Shown here: one piece after another, positions 8,195-16,827 of the stretch
Layout: the number at the start of each line of letters is the position of its first letter
Numbering within the stretch: the stretch's first letter is position 1
Origin: UBA1858 sp965262455
GTDB lineage: Bacteria > Pseudomonadota > Gammaproteobacteria > UBA4575
DNA: 64,000 bases
Reading direction: 5' to 3'
Assembly: GCA_965262455.1 (NCBI GenBank)
Contig: CBDHFH010000008.1
Span: 496,001 to 560,000 of the forward strand
Made by a program: the position numbers and the translations under genes
Notes under the pieces: model-generated
Database searches by the model: none
Told to the model about the DNA's origin: nothing
Seen by the model: the letters and a program-made list of their open reading frames with translations, nothing else

Positions 8195-8743
8195 TCAACT
8201 AGACTTAACTAGCACATACACCGCACCCGTGCCTCCGTCAACTGGTCTGGCGGAACAAAAAGCCAAAATCTCATCTCGCTTTCTTAACCATTGATTCACC
8301 AGTGGTTTAATCACAGGGCCCTGATTACTAGACCCATAGCCTTTGCCATGAATAATACGCACGCAACGTAAGCCGTGGTTACGGACATATAAAATAAACT
8401 CATTCAACTGAAGCTGTGCTTCGTCTCGAGTCAAGCCATGTAAATCCAGCTCGGCTTCCACGCTATATTGACCACGTTTGAGTTTTCTGAATACCTGCTT
8501 CTGAACTCCAGCTTGAACGTAAGTTAAACTATCGCCGGGTTGCATGTCTTCGTGCTCATACTCATTGGGGCTCACTAGCAATTCTTGCATGATTTTTCTT
8601 TCATCTTGCGCAGCTTGTTGAGGATGAGGGCGAGGCTTTGGCTTGTTGTGAATGACCTTGTCGGAACTATTCAAAATCTTTACGCCATCCAGCATATCGG
8701 CGAAGCTGTCACCGGTATTGAGCTTGTTAGTTTTATCTGACAT
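8195..8743 (-). CDS. Smr-domain protein (SmrA/SmrB family)
   Basis: A 182-residue protein with a charged N-terminal region and a C-terminal Smr domain (about residues 95-180). The family signature LDLHGLT is at about residues 98-104, and IIHGKGYGSSNQGPVIKPLV at about 130-149, followed by FCSARPVDGGTGAVYVLV. Smr domains are nucleases or RNA-binding modules; E. coli SmrB cleaves mRNA at collided ribosomes and SmrA is a related nicking enzyme. The C-terminal part is closer to SmrA as remembered, but which paralogue this is cannot be settled here. It converges with the GspC-like gene and diverges from surE. Confidence 0.85.
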   Translation of the reverse strand: MSDKTNKLNTGDSFADMLDGVKILNSSDKVIHNKPKPRPHPQQAAQDERKIMQELLVSPNEYEHEDMQPGDSLTYVQAGVQKQVFRKLKRGQYSVEAELDLHGLTRDEAQLQLNEFILYVRNHGLRCVRIIHGKGYGSSNQGPVIKPLVNQWLRKRDEILAFCSARPVDGGTGAVYVLVKSS

Positions 8744-8849
8744 GGATCACAACCCTACATATAATTTTTACTACGAACGATAGCTACTAGCCTGCTATTA
8801 TAAGTCTATCTTATTTTATCGATAGTTCACTTTTCACTCAAACTTACTC

Positions 8850-9614
8850 ATGCACCTATTATTAAGTAATGATGATGGTTATCAGGCGCCAGGTTTAATA
8901 GCGCTGGCGGATTCTCTTGCCAATATTGCTGATGTCTCTGTTGTCGCTCCGCATATTGACCGCAGTGCAGCGAGTAATTCATTGACCTTGCAGCTCCCAC
9001 TACGTGCAAAAGAAGTGAAATCTAATTGGTATTACGTCGATGGTACTCCTACGGATTGCGTGCACCTGGGGATTACAGGGATATTATCAAATGAACCCGA
9101 TATGGTGGTTTCAGGCATCAATAGCGGCCCAAACCTGGGTGACGATGTGATTTATTCCGGTACCGTTGCGGCGGCGATGGAGGGGAGGCATTTAGGCTTT
9201 CCGGCCATGGCGGTATCAATCAATTCATTTGAGGCGAGTCATTATCAAACGGCTGCGATTGTCACACGAGATTTGGTCAAGCAAATTATTCATCGTCCAA
9301 TTTCAAAAGATATTATTTTGAATGTGAATGTTCCCGATGTACCCATTGAGGATATAAGGGGCATCCAAACGACCCGCTTGGGCAATCGCCATAAATCTGA
9401 GCCGGCCCTGGAAGATAAAGATCCACGCGGGAAAAAGATATTTTGGGTAGGCGCTGCAGGGCCTGAACAAGATGGGGGGCCAGGCACAGATTTCCATGCT
9501 GTAAGTGAGAATTATGTATCAGTGACACCATTACATGTGGATTTGACTCAGTACAGTGCTATGGATTCTGTCAGTCACTGGCTAAGCAATATAGAGATTG
9601 GTAATGAAAAGTAA
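8850..9614 (+). CDS. surE: 5'/3'-nucleotidase SurE
   Basis: A 254-residue SurE, a metal-dependent nucleoside monophosphate phosphatase. The N-terminal metal site LLSNDDGYQAPGL (D8, D9), the second ligand Ser in DRSAASNS, and the Asn motif SGINSGPNLGDDVIYSGTVAAAMEG are all present. Length is normal for the family. It overlaps pcm by 11 bases, the classic surE-pcm pairing in gammaproteobacteria, which links nucleotide salvage and protein repair in stationary phase. The ORF starts 107 bases from the divergent smr gene. Confidence 0.97.
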   Translation: MHLLLSNDDGYQAPGLIALADSLANIADVSVVAPHIDRSAASNSLTLQLPLRAKEVKSNWYYVDGTPTDCVHLGITGILSNEPDMVVSGINSGPNLGDDVIYSGTVAAAMEGRHLGFPAMAVSINSFEASHYQTAAIVTRDLVKQIIHRPISKDIILNVNVPDVPIEDIRGIQTTRLGNRHKSEPALEDKDPRGKKIFWVGAAGPEQDGGPGTDFHAVSENYVSVTPLHVDLTQYSAMDSVSHWLSNIEIGNEK

Positions 9615-10260
9615 TTTACAAGGCATCGGCATGACCTCCCAGCGCACGCGCGACAGATTGATTGAACGCTTGCGTGCCAAAGGCATTACTAATACCACCG
9701 TGTTAGAGGCGATGCGCTCTTTGCCACGACATTTATTTGTCGATGAAGCATTAGCCACACGTGCTTATGAAGATGATGCCTTGCCTATCGGCCACAAACA
9801 AACAATCTCTCAGCCTTATATAGTTGCCAGAATGACAGAAGCATTAATTGCTGACGGTATTCCACAAAAAGTATTAGAGATCGGCACTGGGTCAGGTTAT
9901 CAAGCGGCATTGCTCGCACAAATTGTTGAAAAAGTTTATAGCGTGGAATTAATCAAGCCGTTGCATTTACAAGCGAGAAAATTATTCATGTCATTGGGTA
10001 TTAGAAATGTGCAGTGTAAACATTCTGATGGTAGTTGGGGATGGGAAAATTATGCGCCCTATGATGCCATTATTGTTACTGCCGCGGCAGCAGAAATACC
10101 CACTTCATTGTTGAATCAGTTAAACATTGGCGGCAAATTAATTATTCCTGTAGGTCCGCAAGACAGTGCGCAACAATTGCTGACACTTAAACGTACGACA
10201 GATGGAGTTACACAAGAAAAATTAGAGGATGTCAGTTTTGTTCCTCTGGTAAGAAGCTGA
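9604..10260 (+). CDS. pcm: Protein-L-isoaspartate O-methyltransferase
   Basis: A 218-residue SAM-dependent methyltransferase that repairs isoaspartyl residues in aged proteins. Diagnostic segments are visible: LPIGHKQTISQPYIVARMTEAL, the SAM motif VLEIGTGSGYQAALLA, DAIIVTAAAAEIPTSLL and the C-terminal SFVPLV. The ATG at 9604 is preferred to the TTG at 9598; either way it overlaps surE. E. coli Pcm starts even closer to the conserved core, so the internal Met in GIGMTSQRTRDRL (codon 9) is another possible start. Confidence 0.96.
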   Translation: MKSNLQGIGMTSQRTRDRLIERLRAKGITNTTVLEAMRSLPRHLFVDEALATRAYEDDALPIGHKQTISQPYIVARMTEALIADGIPQKVLEIGTGSGYQAALLAQIVEKVYSVELIKPLHLQARKLFMSLGIRNVQCKHSDGSWGWENYAPYDAIIVTAAAAEIPTSLLNQLNIGGKLIIPVGPQDSAQQLLTLKRTTDGVTQEKLEDVSFVPLVRS

Positions 10261-10299
10261 TGATGCGAAGTCAATGATGCGGTTGATGACAAGAGGTTA

Positions 10300-10887
10300 A
10301 TGGCAATGAAGTTATTTGAGAGTATCTATAACAAATGCATGCAGTGGGCAGAACATAAACGTGCGCCTTCAATCTTAAGTGCATTAAGTTTTGCTGAGTC
10401 ATCGTTTTTTCCAATTCCGCCGGATGTAATGTTGGCGCCAATGGCGATGCGCTTACCTAATAAAGCCTTTTGGTTTGCGTTTTTGACAACTATCTTTTCA
10501 GTGTTAGGCGGCATTGCCGGTTATGCCATAGGTTATTTCGCATTTGATTTAATCTCAGGATGGTTGCAAACAACCAAGTACTGGGGCAGTTATTTGCATG
10601 CGCGTGAATGGTTTGAACAGTGGGGTGTGTGGATTGTATTTATCGCTGGTTTTTCACCGATTCCGTATAAGTTATTTACCATTACTGCTGGCGTGATGGC
10701 GCAACCTTTACTGCCTTTTATTCTCGCCTCGTTTATAGGTCGTGGGTCACGCTTCTTTTTGGTGGCGGGCATCGTCAAATTTGCCGGACCGCATATTGAA
10801 CCAATGCTGCTGAAATACATCGAATGGTTAGGGTGGATATTCGTGATGATACTGGCGATCGCAATTGCATGGGTATCTATGCATTAA
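10300..10887 (+). CDS. YqaA/DedA-like VTT-domain membrane protein
   Basis: A 195-residue membrane protein of the SNARE-associated/VTT (DedA-like) group, YqaA type. The conserved segment FAESSFFPIPPDVMLAPMAM sits at about residues 30-50, followed by helices around GGIAGYAIGYFAF and a re-entrant motif GFSPIPYKLFTITAGV near 112-128. DedA relatives are linked to lipid-carrier transport across the inner membrane. The position between pcm and nlpD is common in gammaproteobacteria. ATG at 10306 is an alternative start. Confidence 0.85.
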   Translation: MAMKLFESIYNKCMQWAEHKRAPSILSALSFAESSFFPIPPDVMLAPMAMRLPNKAFWFAFLTTIFSVLGGIAGYAIGYFAFDLISGWLQTTKYWGSYLHAREWFEQWGVWIVFIAGFSPIPYKLFTITAGVMAQPLLPFILASFIGRGSRFFLVAGIVKFAGPHIEPMLLKYIEWLGWIFVMILAIAIAWVSMH

Positions 10888-10905
10888 TCGATTTTTTAAT
10901 ATTCG

Positions 10906-11595
10906 ATGCGAATAATTATACTAACTATATGTGCGGCACTTTTTATTAACGGGTGTGCTTCAAAACCAAAAGAGCCTCGTCACTATCATCACAGTTACCA
11001 CATTGTAAAAAAAGGTGACACGTTATTTTCTATTAGTTGGCGTTATGGTATTGATGCTAAGCAACTAGCGAAATGGAATAACATTCCTTATCCCTACACT
11101 ATTTATCCGGGACAAAAATTAAGAGTCAACTCGACCGCGCCGACCAGCAGTACGGCATATAAATCTAGCAACAAAAAGAAGACTACAGAGCCTGTTAAAT
11201 CGGCCCAAGCAAAAAAGAAAGTGCGTGATGTACCCGTAGGTGATTGGCGTTGGCCTGTGCGGGGTAAATTAGTCAGTAAGTTTTCTGGCAAGAATAATGG
11301 TATTGATATCGCTGCGAAAGAGGGCACCGTAGTTAGTGCAGCCTCGGCCGGCAAAGTCGTTTATGCGGGTAACGGCCTAAGAGGCTATGGCAATTTGTTA
11401 ATCATTAAACACAATGCCAGTTATTTTAGTGCCTATGCGCATAATAAACGCTTGTTGGTGGCAGAGGGTGCAAGCGTTAAAAGTGGTCAGAAGATCGCTG
11501 AAGTCGGATCAACTGGCACTGACCGTGCAAAGCTACACTTTGAAATTCGCAGGAATGGTAATCCGGTGGATCCTCTTAAATATCTACCGCGTTGA
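10906..11595 (+). CDS. nlpD: Murein hydrolase activator NlpD
   Basis: A 229-residue outer-membrane lipoprotein (signal ending LFINGC, Cys about residue 17) with a LysM domain (YHIVKKGDTLFSISWRYGIDAKQLAKWN, about 30-60) and a C-terminal LytM/M23 domain (about 115-229). The LytM domain is the degenerate NlpD type: NGIDIAAKEG lacks the first zinc-binding His that active M23 enzymes have. It is therefore expected to activate the amidase AmiC at the septum rather than cut murein itself. The end (LHFEIRRNGNPVDPLKYLP) is near identical to E. coli NlpD as remembered. In most relatives rpoS follows; here it does not. Confidence 0.95.
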   Translation: MRIIILTICAALFINGCASKPKEPRHYHHSYHIVKKGDTLFSISWRYGIDAKQLAKWNNIPYPYTIYPGQKLRVNSTAPTSSTAYKSSNKKKTTEPVKSAQAKKKVRDVPVGDWRWPVRGKLVSKFSGKNNGIDIAAKEGTVVSAASAGKVVYAGNGLRGYGNLLIIKHNASYFSAYAHNKRLLVAEGASVKSGQKIAEVGSTGTDRAKLHFEIRRNGNPVDPLKYLPR

Positions 11596-11598
11596 GTA

Positions 11599-11982
11599 TC
11601 AACGATCGGGGTTATTTAGCAGTAATAAAGTGCCCACATTGCGCTGCTCGGCAGATAATACTGAATATGTGCGACATGCCGCGGCATGGTCCATGGTCTC
11701 AAATCCAATCTTATGCTGGGCAAAATAGGCAATCACACTAGCGTCGGGAAATTCCAGTACCTCGCCAGTACCTAAAACCACGATTTCAGGTGCCAGCTGG
11801 ATGATGAATTCGACAGCATTTTGAGTGAGTTGTGAGCTGGCTACGTAGTCAATATCGTCGATCAGTGAGTTTGCAGAGAGATACAGTGATGATCTATAGC
11901 AGTGTTGGTTGATGGTTACAGAAATTTTGCTGTACTCATTAATAATGTAGTTACCCGCAGGCTTGTCTTCTGTAAAATGCAC
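11599..11982 (-). CDS. MTH938/NDUFAF3-family protein (DUF498)
   Basis: A 127-residue protein of the MTH938/NDUFAF3 (Xcc1710-like, DUF498) family. The hallmark is the core PEIVVLGTGEVLEFPD followed by IGFETMDHAAACRTYSVLSAEQRNVGTLLL, where the TYN/TYS...R segment is typical. Bacterial members are uncharacterised; the human NDUFAF3 homologue helps assemble respiratory complex I. It converges with nlpD, with only 3 bases between stops, and so occupies the place normally taken by rpoS. Confidence 0.88.
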   Translation of the reverse strand: MHFTEDKPAGNYIINEYSKISVTINQHCYRSSLYLSANSLIDDIDYVASSQLTQNAVEFIIQLAPEIVVLGTGEVLEFPDASVIAYFAQHKIGFETMDHAAACRTYSVLSAEQRNVGTLLLLNNPDR

Positions 11983-12010
11983 GGCTCGTTAAATTCTCAT
12001 AATAGTCATA

Positions 12011-12138
12011 GGAAACGCTGATTTATCAATGAAATAGCTCAGGTGAGGCACGACAACGAAAAAAGCGCCGTTCTGGGCGTAAAATTCGGACTTTTTGAGT
12101 TGGTTTTTAACAAAAAAACAGAATAAATCAGAGACACC
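12011..12138. mobile_element. MITE-like element with TA duplication
   Basis: A 128-bp segment bounded by imperfect inverted repeats: left end GGAAACGCTGATTTATC (12011-12027) and, read on the other strand, right end GGTGTCTCTGATTTATTC (12121-12138). Each is flanked by TA (12009-12010 and 12139-12140), consistent with a TA target duplication. The inside has no ORF. The size, ends and TA suggest a non-autonomous relic of an IS630- or IS5-type element. It lies 36 bases before the alaC start, so it may supply or disrupt promoter signals. No second copy was noticed in the window. Confidence 0.6.
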
Positions 12139-12174
12139 TAACTATAGTACTTTAAGTTCTGGAACACTGCATCC

Positions 12175-13350
12175 ATGGAAGATTTCCCTAGAATTCAAAG
12201 GCTTCCGCCTTATATTTTTAATATCGTAAATGAACGCAAAGCCGCTTTTCGCGCGGAAGGGGAAGATATTATCGACTTTGGTATGGGCAACCCGGACCAG
12301 GGTGCACCTGCTCATATTATAGACAAATTGGTGGAAGCGGCGCAGCGCAATGATACGCACCGATATTCTGTCTCGCGAGGCATTCCACGCCTGAGGCAAG
12401 CCATCAGTAATTGGTATGCGCGCAAGTTTGATGTTGATATTGACCCTGAAGAAGAAGCGATAGTCACAATCGGCTCGAAAGAGGGATTGGCGCATCTTGC
12501 GCTGGCGATGTTAAGTCCAGGTGATGCCGTATTAGTGCCTAACCCTGCCTATCCGATACATCCTTATGGCTGTGTCATTGCTGGGGCAGAAGTGATTTAT
12601 GTGCCTTTATCTGAAGACAACGACTTTTTTGCAGAGCTAGAGAAGGCCATCCAGGTTGCCTGGCCTAAACCCAAGCTCATTATCTTAAATTTTCCAGCCA
12701 ACCCGACCACACAATGTGTTGAGCTAGAGTTCTTTGAGCGTGTTATCGACATTGCCAAGCAGCATAATATTTGGGTGATCAATGATATCGCCTATGGAGA
12801 GATCACCTTTGATGGCTACGAGCCACCCTCAATTTTGCAAGTACCAGGTGCAAAAGACATCGCTGCTGAATTTTATTCGTTATCTAAAACTTACAATATG
12901 CCGGGCTGGCGGGTAGGTTTTATGTGTGGTAACAAGCCACTGGTGTCAGCACTTTCACGCTTAAAATCGTATCTTGACTATGGCATGTTTACACCTATCC
13001 AAGTGGCTGCCATTGCAGCGCTTGATGGACCTCAAGAGTGTGTTGAAGAAATTCGTTCGATGTATTGTTCTCGCAGAGATGTACTGGTCGAAGGATTAAA
13101 TAATTTAGGCTGGCAGGTTGATCCTCCCAAGGCCACAATGTTCGTCTGGGCAAAAATTCCGCCTCAGTTTGCTGATCAAGGATCTTTAGATTTTTCTATG
13201 AGCATGTTGGAAAAAGCAAAAGTCGCTGTATCGCCGGGGATAGGGTTTGGTCAATATGGTGATAAACATGTACGATTCAGCTTAATTGAGAATGAACATC
13301 GAACACGTCAGGCATTGCGTGGAATTAAAAAAATGTTTCGTCAAACTTAA
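12175..13350 (+). CDS. alaC: Alanine transaminase, AlaC type (PLP class I aminotransferase)
   Basis: A 391-residue class I/II aminotransferase. Visible landmarks are DFGMGNPDQGAP (substrate loop), the nucleotide-like segment LNFPANPTTQCVELEFFE, the PLP-binding Asp/Tyr in INDIAYGEITFDG, and the Schiff-base Lys in FYSLSKTYNMPGWRVGF, with the C-terminal Arg in KHVRFSLIENEHR. The N-terminus (RIQRLPPYIFNIVNERKAAFR) is typical of AlaC, which makes alanine from pyruvate and glutamate. It is followed by hom and thrC, a grouping common in gammaproteobacteria. A MITE-like element lies in its promoter region. Confidence 0.9.
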   Translation: MEDFPRIQRLPPYIFNIVNERKAAFRAEGEDIIDFGMGNPDQGAPAHIIDKLVEAAQRNDTHRYSVSRGIPRLRQAISNWYARKFDVDIDPEEEAIVTIGSKEGLAHLALAMLSPGDAVLVPNPAYPIHPYGCVIAGAEVIYVPLSEDNDFFAELEKAIQVAWPKPKLIILNFPANPTTQCVELEFFERVIDIAKQHNIWVINDIAYGEITFDGYEPPSILQVPGAKDIAAEFYSLSKTYNMPGWRVGFMCGNKPLVSALSRLKSYLDYGMFTPIQVAAIAALDGPQECVEEIRSMYCSRRDVLVEGLNNLGWQVDPPKATMFVWAKIPPQFADQGSLDFSMSMLEKAKVAVSPGIGFGQYGDKHVRFSLIENEHRTRQALRGIKKMFRQT

Positions 13351-13374
13351 TCACAAATATTTTTAAATATCATA

Positions 13375-14685
13375 ATGAAGCCAGTCACTATTGGAATACT
13401 CGGTTTAGGCACTGTCGGTGGAGGCACAGCGACAGTATTACAAAGAAATGCAGCAGAGATAGCACGCAGAGCAGGGCGTTCAATTGAACTTGTTGCAGCA
13501 AGTGTGCGTGATATTAATAAAAAGCGTCCCGCTAGCTTGCAACATGTCAAGCTGACTCTGGATTCTGCCGAGATTGTCGATGATCCAAATATCGATATTG
13601 TGCTGGAGTTGATTGGTGGGACGGATTTAGCCAAAGAGTTAGTCATGCGTGCTATCGAAAACGGTAAGCACATTGTGACTGCCAATAAAGCGTTGATTGC
13701 GTTACATGGCAATGAAATTTTCGCTGCTGCACAAGCACAAGGAGTGACGGTTGCATTTGAAGCAGCGGTGGCGGGTGGTATTCCTATTATTAAAGCGATC
13801 AGAGAAGGGCTGGCCGGAAACCAAATTGAATGGCTAGCCGGAATCATCAACGGCACTGGAAACTTTATTCTTACTGAAATGCGCGATAAAGGCCGTGATT
13901 TTGATGATGTGCTTAAAGAAGCGCAAGCATTAGGCTACGCCGAAGCAGATCCAACATTCGATGTTGAAGGTATAGATGCTGCGCATAAATTAACAATTCT
14001 TGCGTCTATTGCATTTGGTGTGCCACTCCAATTTGAAAAGGTGTACACCGAAGGCATTTCCAACATTACTCGTGAAGATGTCGAATATGCCAGTGAACTC
14101 GGTTATCGCATCAAGCATCTTGGTATTGCCAAACGCGTATCATCCGGCCTAGAGATGCGCGTGCATCCAACATTAATCCCATACAGACGTTTGATTGCCA
14201 ATGTTGATGGCGTAATGAATGCAGTATTAGTTCGTGCGGATGCGGTAGGCCCTACTTTATATTATGGTCCTGGCGCAGGTGCCGAACCGACAGCATCGGC
14301 AGTAGTCGCCGATTTAGTTGACGTGGTGCGTGCTTTAACCACCGATCCAGGGAATCGTGTACCACATTTAGCCTTTCAGCCGGACGCTATTCAAGAGATA
14401 CAGGCATTAGCAATTGATGATGTTGAAACCGCTTTTTATCTGCGTATGCAAGTGCAAGATCAAGCGGGTGTGTTAGCAGATATTACGCGCTTGTTTGCGG
14501 AAAAAAATATTAGCATTGAAGCCATCGTGCAGAAAGAACAAAAAGATGAACGTGGCTGTGTGCCTTTAGTGATGCTAACGCACAATGTATTGGAGTCAAA
14601 TATGATGGCGGCCATACAAGATATTGAAAGCCTGTCCACAGTGACCGGTAATGTAATAAGAATTCGATTAGAAACGTTAGATTAA
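13375..14685 (+). CDS. hom: Homoserine dehydrogenase
   Basis: A 436-residue monofunctional enzyme reducing aspartate semialdehyde to homoserine for threonine and methionine synthesis. It has an N-terminal Rossmann motif (GILGLGTVGGGTATVL), the HIVTANKALIA segment, the catalytic core GGIPIIKAIREGLAGN and GIINGTGNFILTEM, ALGYAEADPTFDVEGIDAAHK, and a C-terminal ACT domain from about residue 355 (YLRMQVQDQAGVLADITRLFAEKNISI) for feedback by threonine. It lies 24 bases after alaC and 19 before thrC. Confidence 0.97.
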   Translation: MKPVTIGILGLGTVGGGTATVLQRNAAEIARRAGRSIELVAASVRDINKKRPASLQHVKLTLDSAEIVDDPNIDIVLELIGGTDLAKELVMRAIENGKHIVTANKALIALHGNEIFAAAQAQGVTVAFEAAVAGGIPIIKAIREGLAGNQIEWLAGIINGTGNFILTEMRDKGRDFDDVLKEAQALGYAEADPTFDVEGIDAAHKLTILASIAFGVPLQFEKVYTEGISNITREDVEYASELGYRIKHLGIAKRVSSGLEMRVHPTLIPYRRLIANVDGVMNAVLVRADAVGPTLYYGPGAGAEPTASAVVADLVDVVRALTTDPGNRVPHLAFQPDAIQEIQALAIDDVETAFYLRMQVQDQAGVLADITRLFAEKNISIEAIVQKEQKDERGCVPLVMLTHNVLESNMMAAIQDIESLSTVTGNVIRIRLETLD

Positions 14686-14704
14686 TTTAATATAGGTTAA
14701 TTTC

Positions 14705-15850
14705 ATGTCACAAAAAGATAGCCATTACACCGGGCTAATAAAACGTTACATGCCGCGGTTGCCGATTGATCCCAATGGCAGGATTATAAGTTTGGGAGAG
14801 GGGAATACGCCGTTAATACAATGTCACAACATCGACATTGCCAATCAGCATGATATTTCTTTATATCTTAAATATGAAGGTTTGAATCCCACCGGTTCGT
14901 TTAAGGATCGTGGCATGACAGTGGCGGTGACTAAAGCCGTTCAAGAAGGTAGTCGTGCCATAATTTGTGCATCGACTGGTAACACCTCGGCCGCCGCCGC
15001 CGCGTATGCCTCACGTGCTGGCATTACTGCCTTCGTATTAATCCCCGACGGTAAAATTGCTATGGGTAAACTTGCCCAGGCTATGATACATGGCGCGATC
15101 GTCATACAAGTGCGGGGTAATTTTGATGATGGTATGCGCTTAGTGAAAGAAGTTGCTGATCATGCGCCGGTCGATATCGTTAATAGTATCAATCCATATC
15201 GTCTGCAAGGACAAAAAACCGCATCTTTCGAAATTGTGGAAGAACTTGGCAAAGCGCCGGACTTTCATTGTTTGCCGGTAGGCAATGCTGGCAACATCAC
15301 TGCGCACTGGATCGGCTATACCGAATGCGCAAGTGATCATGGTTCTGTGCAAACGCAAGCATGCAATTTATGTGCAGGCCAGTGTAAATTTAATAATCCT
15401 AGTGTTATTACACAGCGTCCTAAAATGGTAGGTTATCAAGCGGCTGGTAGTGCACCTTTCATGCGCGGTGCTATGGTAGATACGCCAGAAACAATCGCGA
15501 CGGCAATTCGTATTGGTCATCCTCAAAGCTGGGATAATGCCTGGACGGTATCTAAAGAGTCGGGAGGATGGTTCGATGAATGCACAGATGAAGAGATACT
15601 CGCGGCGCAAAGAACGTTAGCAAGCGAAGAGGGTGTCTTTTGTGAGCCTGCGTCAGCTACGTCTATCGCGGGTGCGTTGCGTGATATCCAGCAAGGCAAA
15701 ATTCCGCAAGGCAGTTCTGTTGTATGCACGTTGACTGGACATGGTTTGAAAGATCCCGATACTGCAATCAAGCAGGCAACCAGTAAAATGATTACTATTG
15801 ATGCAAATCTAGATGACGTGAAGAAGGCAATACTCTCTAATATGACTTAG
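14705..15850 (+). CDS. thrC: Threonine synthase with Cys-rich insertion
   Basis: A 381-residue PLP enzyme converting phosphohomoserine to threonine. The PLP Lys is K67 in NPTGSFKDRG, the phosphate-binding loop is STGNTSAAAAA (90-100), and IATAIRIGHPQSWDNA and FCEPASATSIAGA are family marks. It is the short type rather than the 460-residue Pseudomonas/E. coli type. Between NAGNITAHWIGY and RPKMVGYQ there is an extra loop of about 20-25 residues with Cys208, Cys220, Cys223 and Cys227, which could bind a metal; standard short enzymes as remembered lack it. The downstream end of the alaC-hom-thrC cluster. Confidence 0.95.
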   Translation: MSQKDSHYTGLIKRYMPRLPIDPNGRIISLGEGNTPLIQCHNIDIANQHDISLYLKYEGLNPTGSFKDRGMTVAVTKAVQEGSRAIICASTGNTSAAAAAYASRAGITAFVLIPDGKIAMGKLAQAMIHGAIVIQVRGNFDDGMRLVKEVADHAPVDIVNSINPYRLQGQKTASFEIVEELGKAPDFHCLPVGNAGNITAHWIGYTECASDHGSVQTQACNLCAGQCKFNNPSVITQRPKMVGYQAAGSAPFMRGAMVDTPETIATAIRIGHPQSWDNAWTVSKESGGWFDECTDEEILAAQRTLASEEGVFCEPASATSIAGALRDIQQGKIPQGSSVVCTLTGHGLKDPDTAIKQATSKMITIDANLDDVKKAILSNMT

Positions 15851-15875
15851 CTTGTGTCTTAGTCGCGTTATAATC

Positions 15876-16778
15876 ATGAATAACAAGAGCCCTAGAGTTT
15901 ATATTTATTGCATTATCGTTTTTAGTCTAGGTGTTTTATTCAGTGGTATCTCTCATGCACATCCTTTTTTATGGAAAGTCTCAGGGACGCATGAATTCTA
16001 TTTATTTGGCACGATTCATTTACCTGATCCAAGAGTGGCGATTTTATCTAAGGAAGTCGATCTAGCATTGTCTGAATCCAATGTATTTTATGCTGAGCTA
16101 GATTTGAGTGAGGCAAACACAATGTTAGTTAAACAATCGATGTGGCTTCCTGAGAAAAAAAGTTTATATCACTATTTGTCGCCGGAGTTAGAACAACAAA
16201 TAGTAGATTACCTATATGAAATTAATCCTGATCTCAATTTGGAATTTTTTGCTAAACAAAAAATTTGGGTGCTTGCAATTACTTTAACGGTCTTAGAACA
16301 ACAGCTTAAATATCCAGGTCATCCACCCTTGGATTCAGTGTTATATAATCGTGCTGTGGCGTTGGGGTTAGATACCGGAGGATTAGAGACAGTTGATGAG
16401 CAATTAGCAGTGTTTGAAACAATGTCTACCGATCATCAACTTCGCTTCTTGCAAGACACAGTTGAATTTATGCACTCGACAATCGATCAAGAAATATCGT
16501 TTGTCGAGGCATCCATAAAAGATTACCTCGAAGGTGATTTAGAAAGCCTGATGACGCATTTAATGTCTTATATGAAAGATAATCAATTTTATGATGAATT
16601 ACTTGATCGCCTGATAGATCAGCGTAATCATAAAATGTCGACTAAAATGCTAGAATTAGTGAGTGCTTCACCAGATAAAAACTATTTTTTTGCACTAGGT
16701 GCTGGGCATTTTTGGGGTGAGCAAGGAATTCATTCTATCCTTGAGGAACAGGGATACACAATTGAGGCTATCGAATGA
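15876..16778 (+). CDS. TraB/GumN-family protein
   Basis: A 300-residue exported protein. The ATG at 15876 is preferred over the TTG at 15852 because it begins a signal-like segment (VYIYCIIVFSLGVLFSGISHA). The mature region shows TraB/GumN family marks: FLWKVSGTHEFYLFGTIHLPDPR near the start, YAELDL, GLETVDEQLAVFETMS, and a C-terminal FFALGAGHFWGEQGI. The family includes erythromycin-esterase-like folds and Tiki-type metalloproteases, with Glu and His residues in GTIH and GAGHF as likely metal ligands. The substrate is unknown. Confidence 0.88.
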   Translation: MNNKSPRVYIYCIIVFSLGVLFSGISHAHPFLWKVSGTHEFYLFGTIHLPDPRVAILSKEVDLALSESNVFYAELDLSEANTMLVKQSMWLPEKKSLYHYLSPELEQQIVDYLYEINPDLNLEFFAKQKIWVLAITLTVLEQQLKYPGHPPLDSVLYNRAVALGLDTGGLETVDEQLAVFETMSTDHQLRFLQDTVEFMHSTIDQEISFVEASIKDYLEGDLESLMTHLMSYMKDNQFYDELLDRLIDQRNHKMSTKMLELVSASPDKNYFFALGAGHFWGEQGIHSILEEQGYTIEAIE

Positions 16779-16827
16779 CATGGATGCTTTTCAATGAGTC
16801 ATCATTAGCTGATATTTTCAAGTCAAT

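Noticed and set aside
8179..8195. AT-only palindrome AGTATTTTTAAAATACT between convergent genes as a terminator
   Set aside because: Stem has almost no GC pairs and no T-run beyond; too weak to list.
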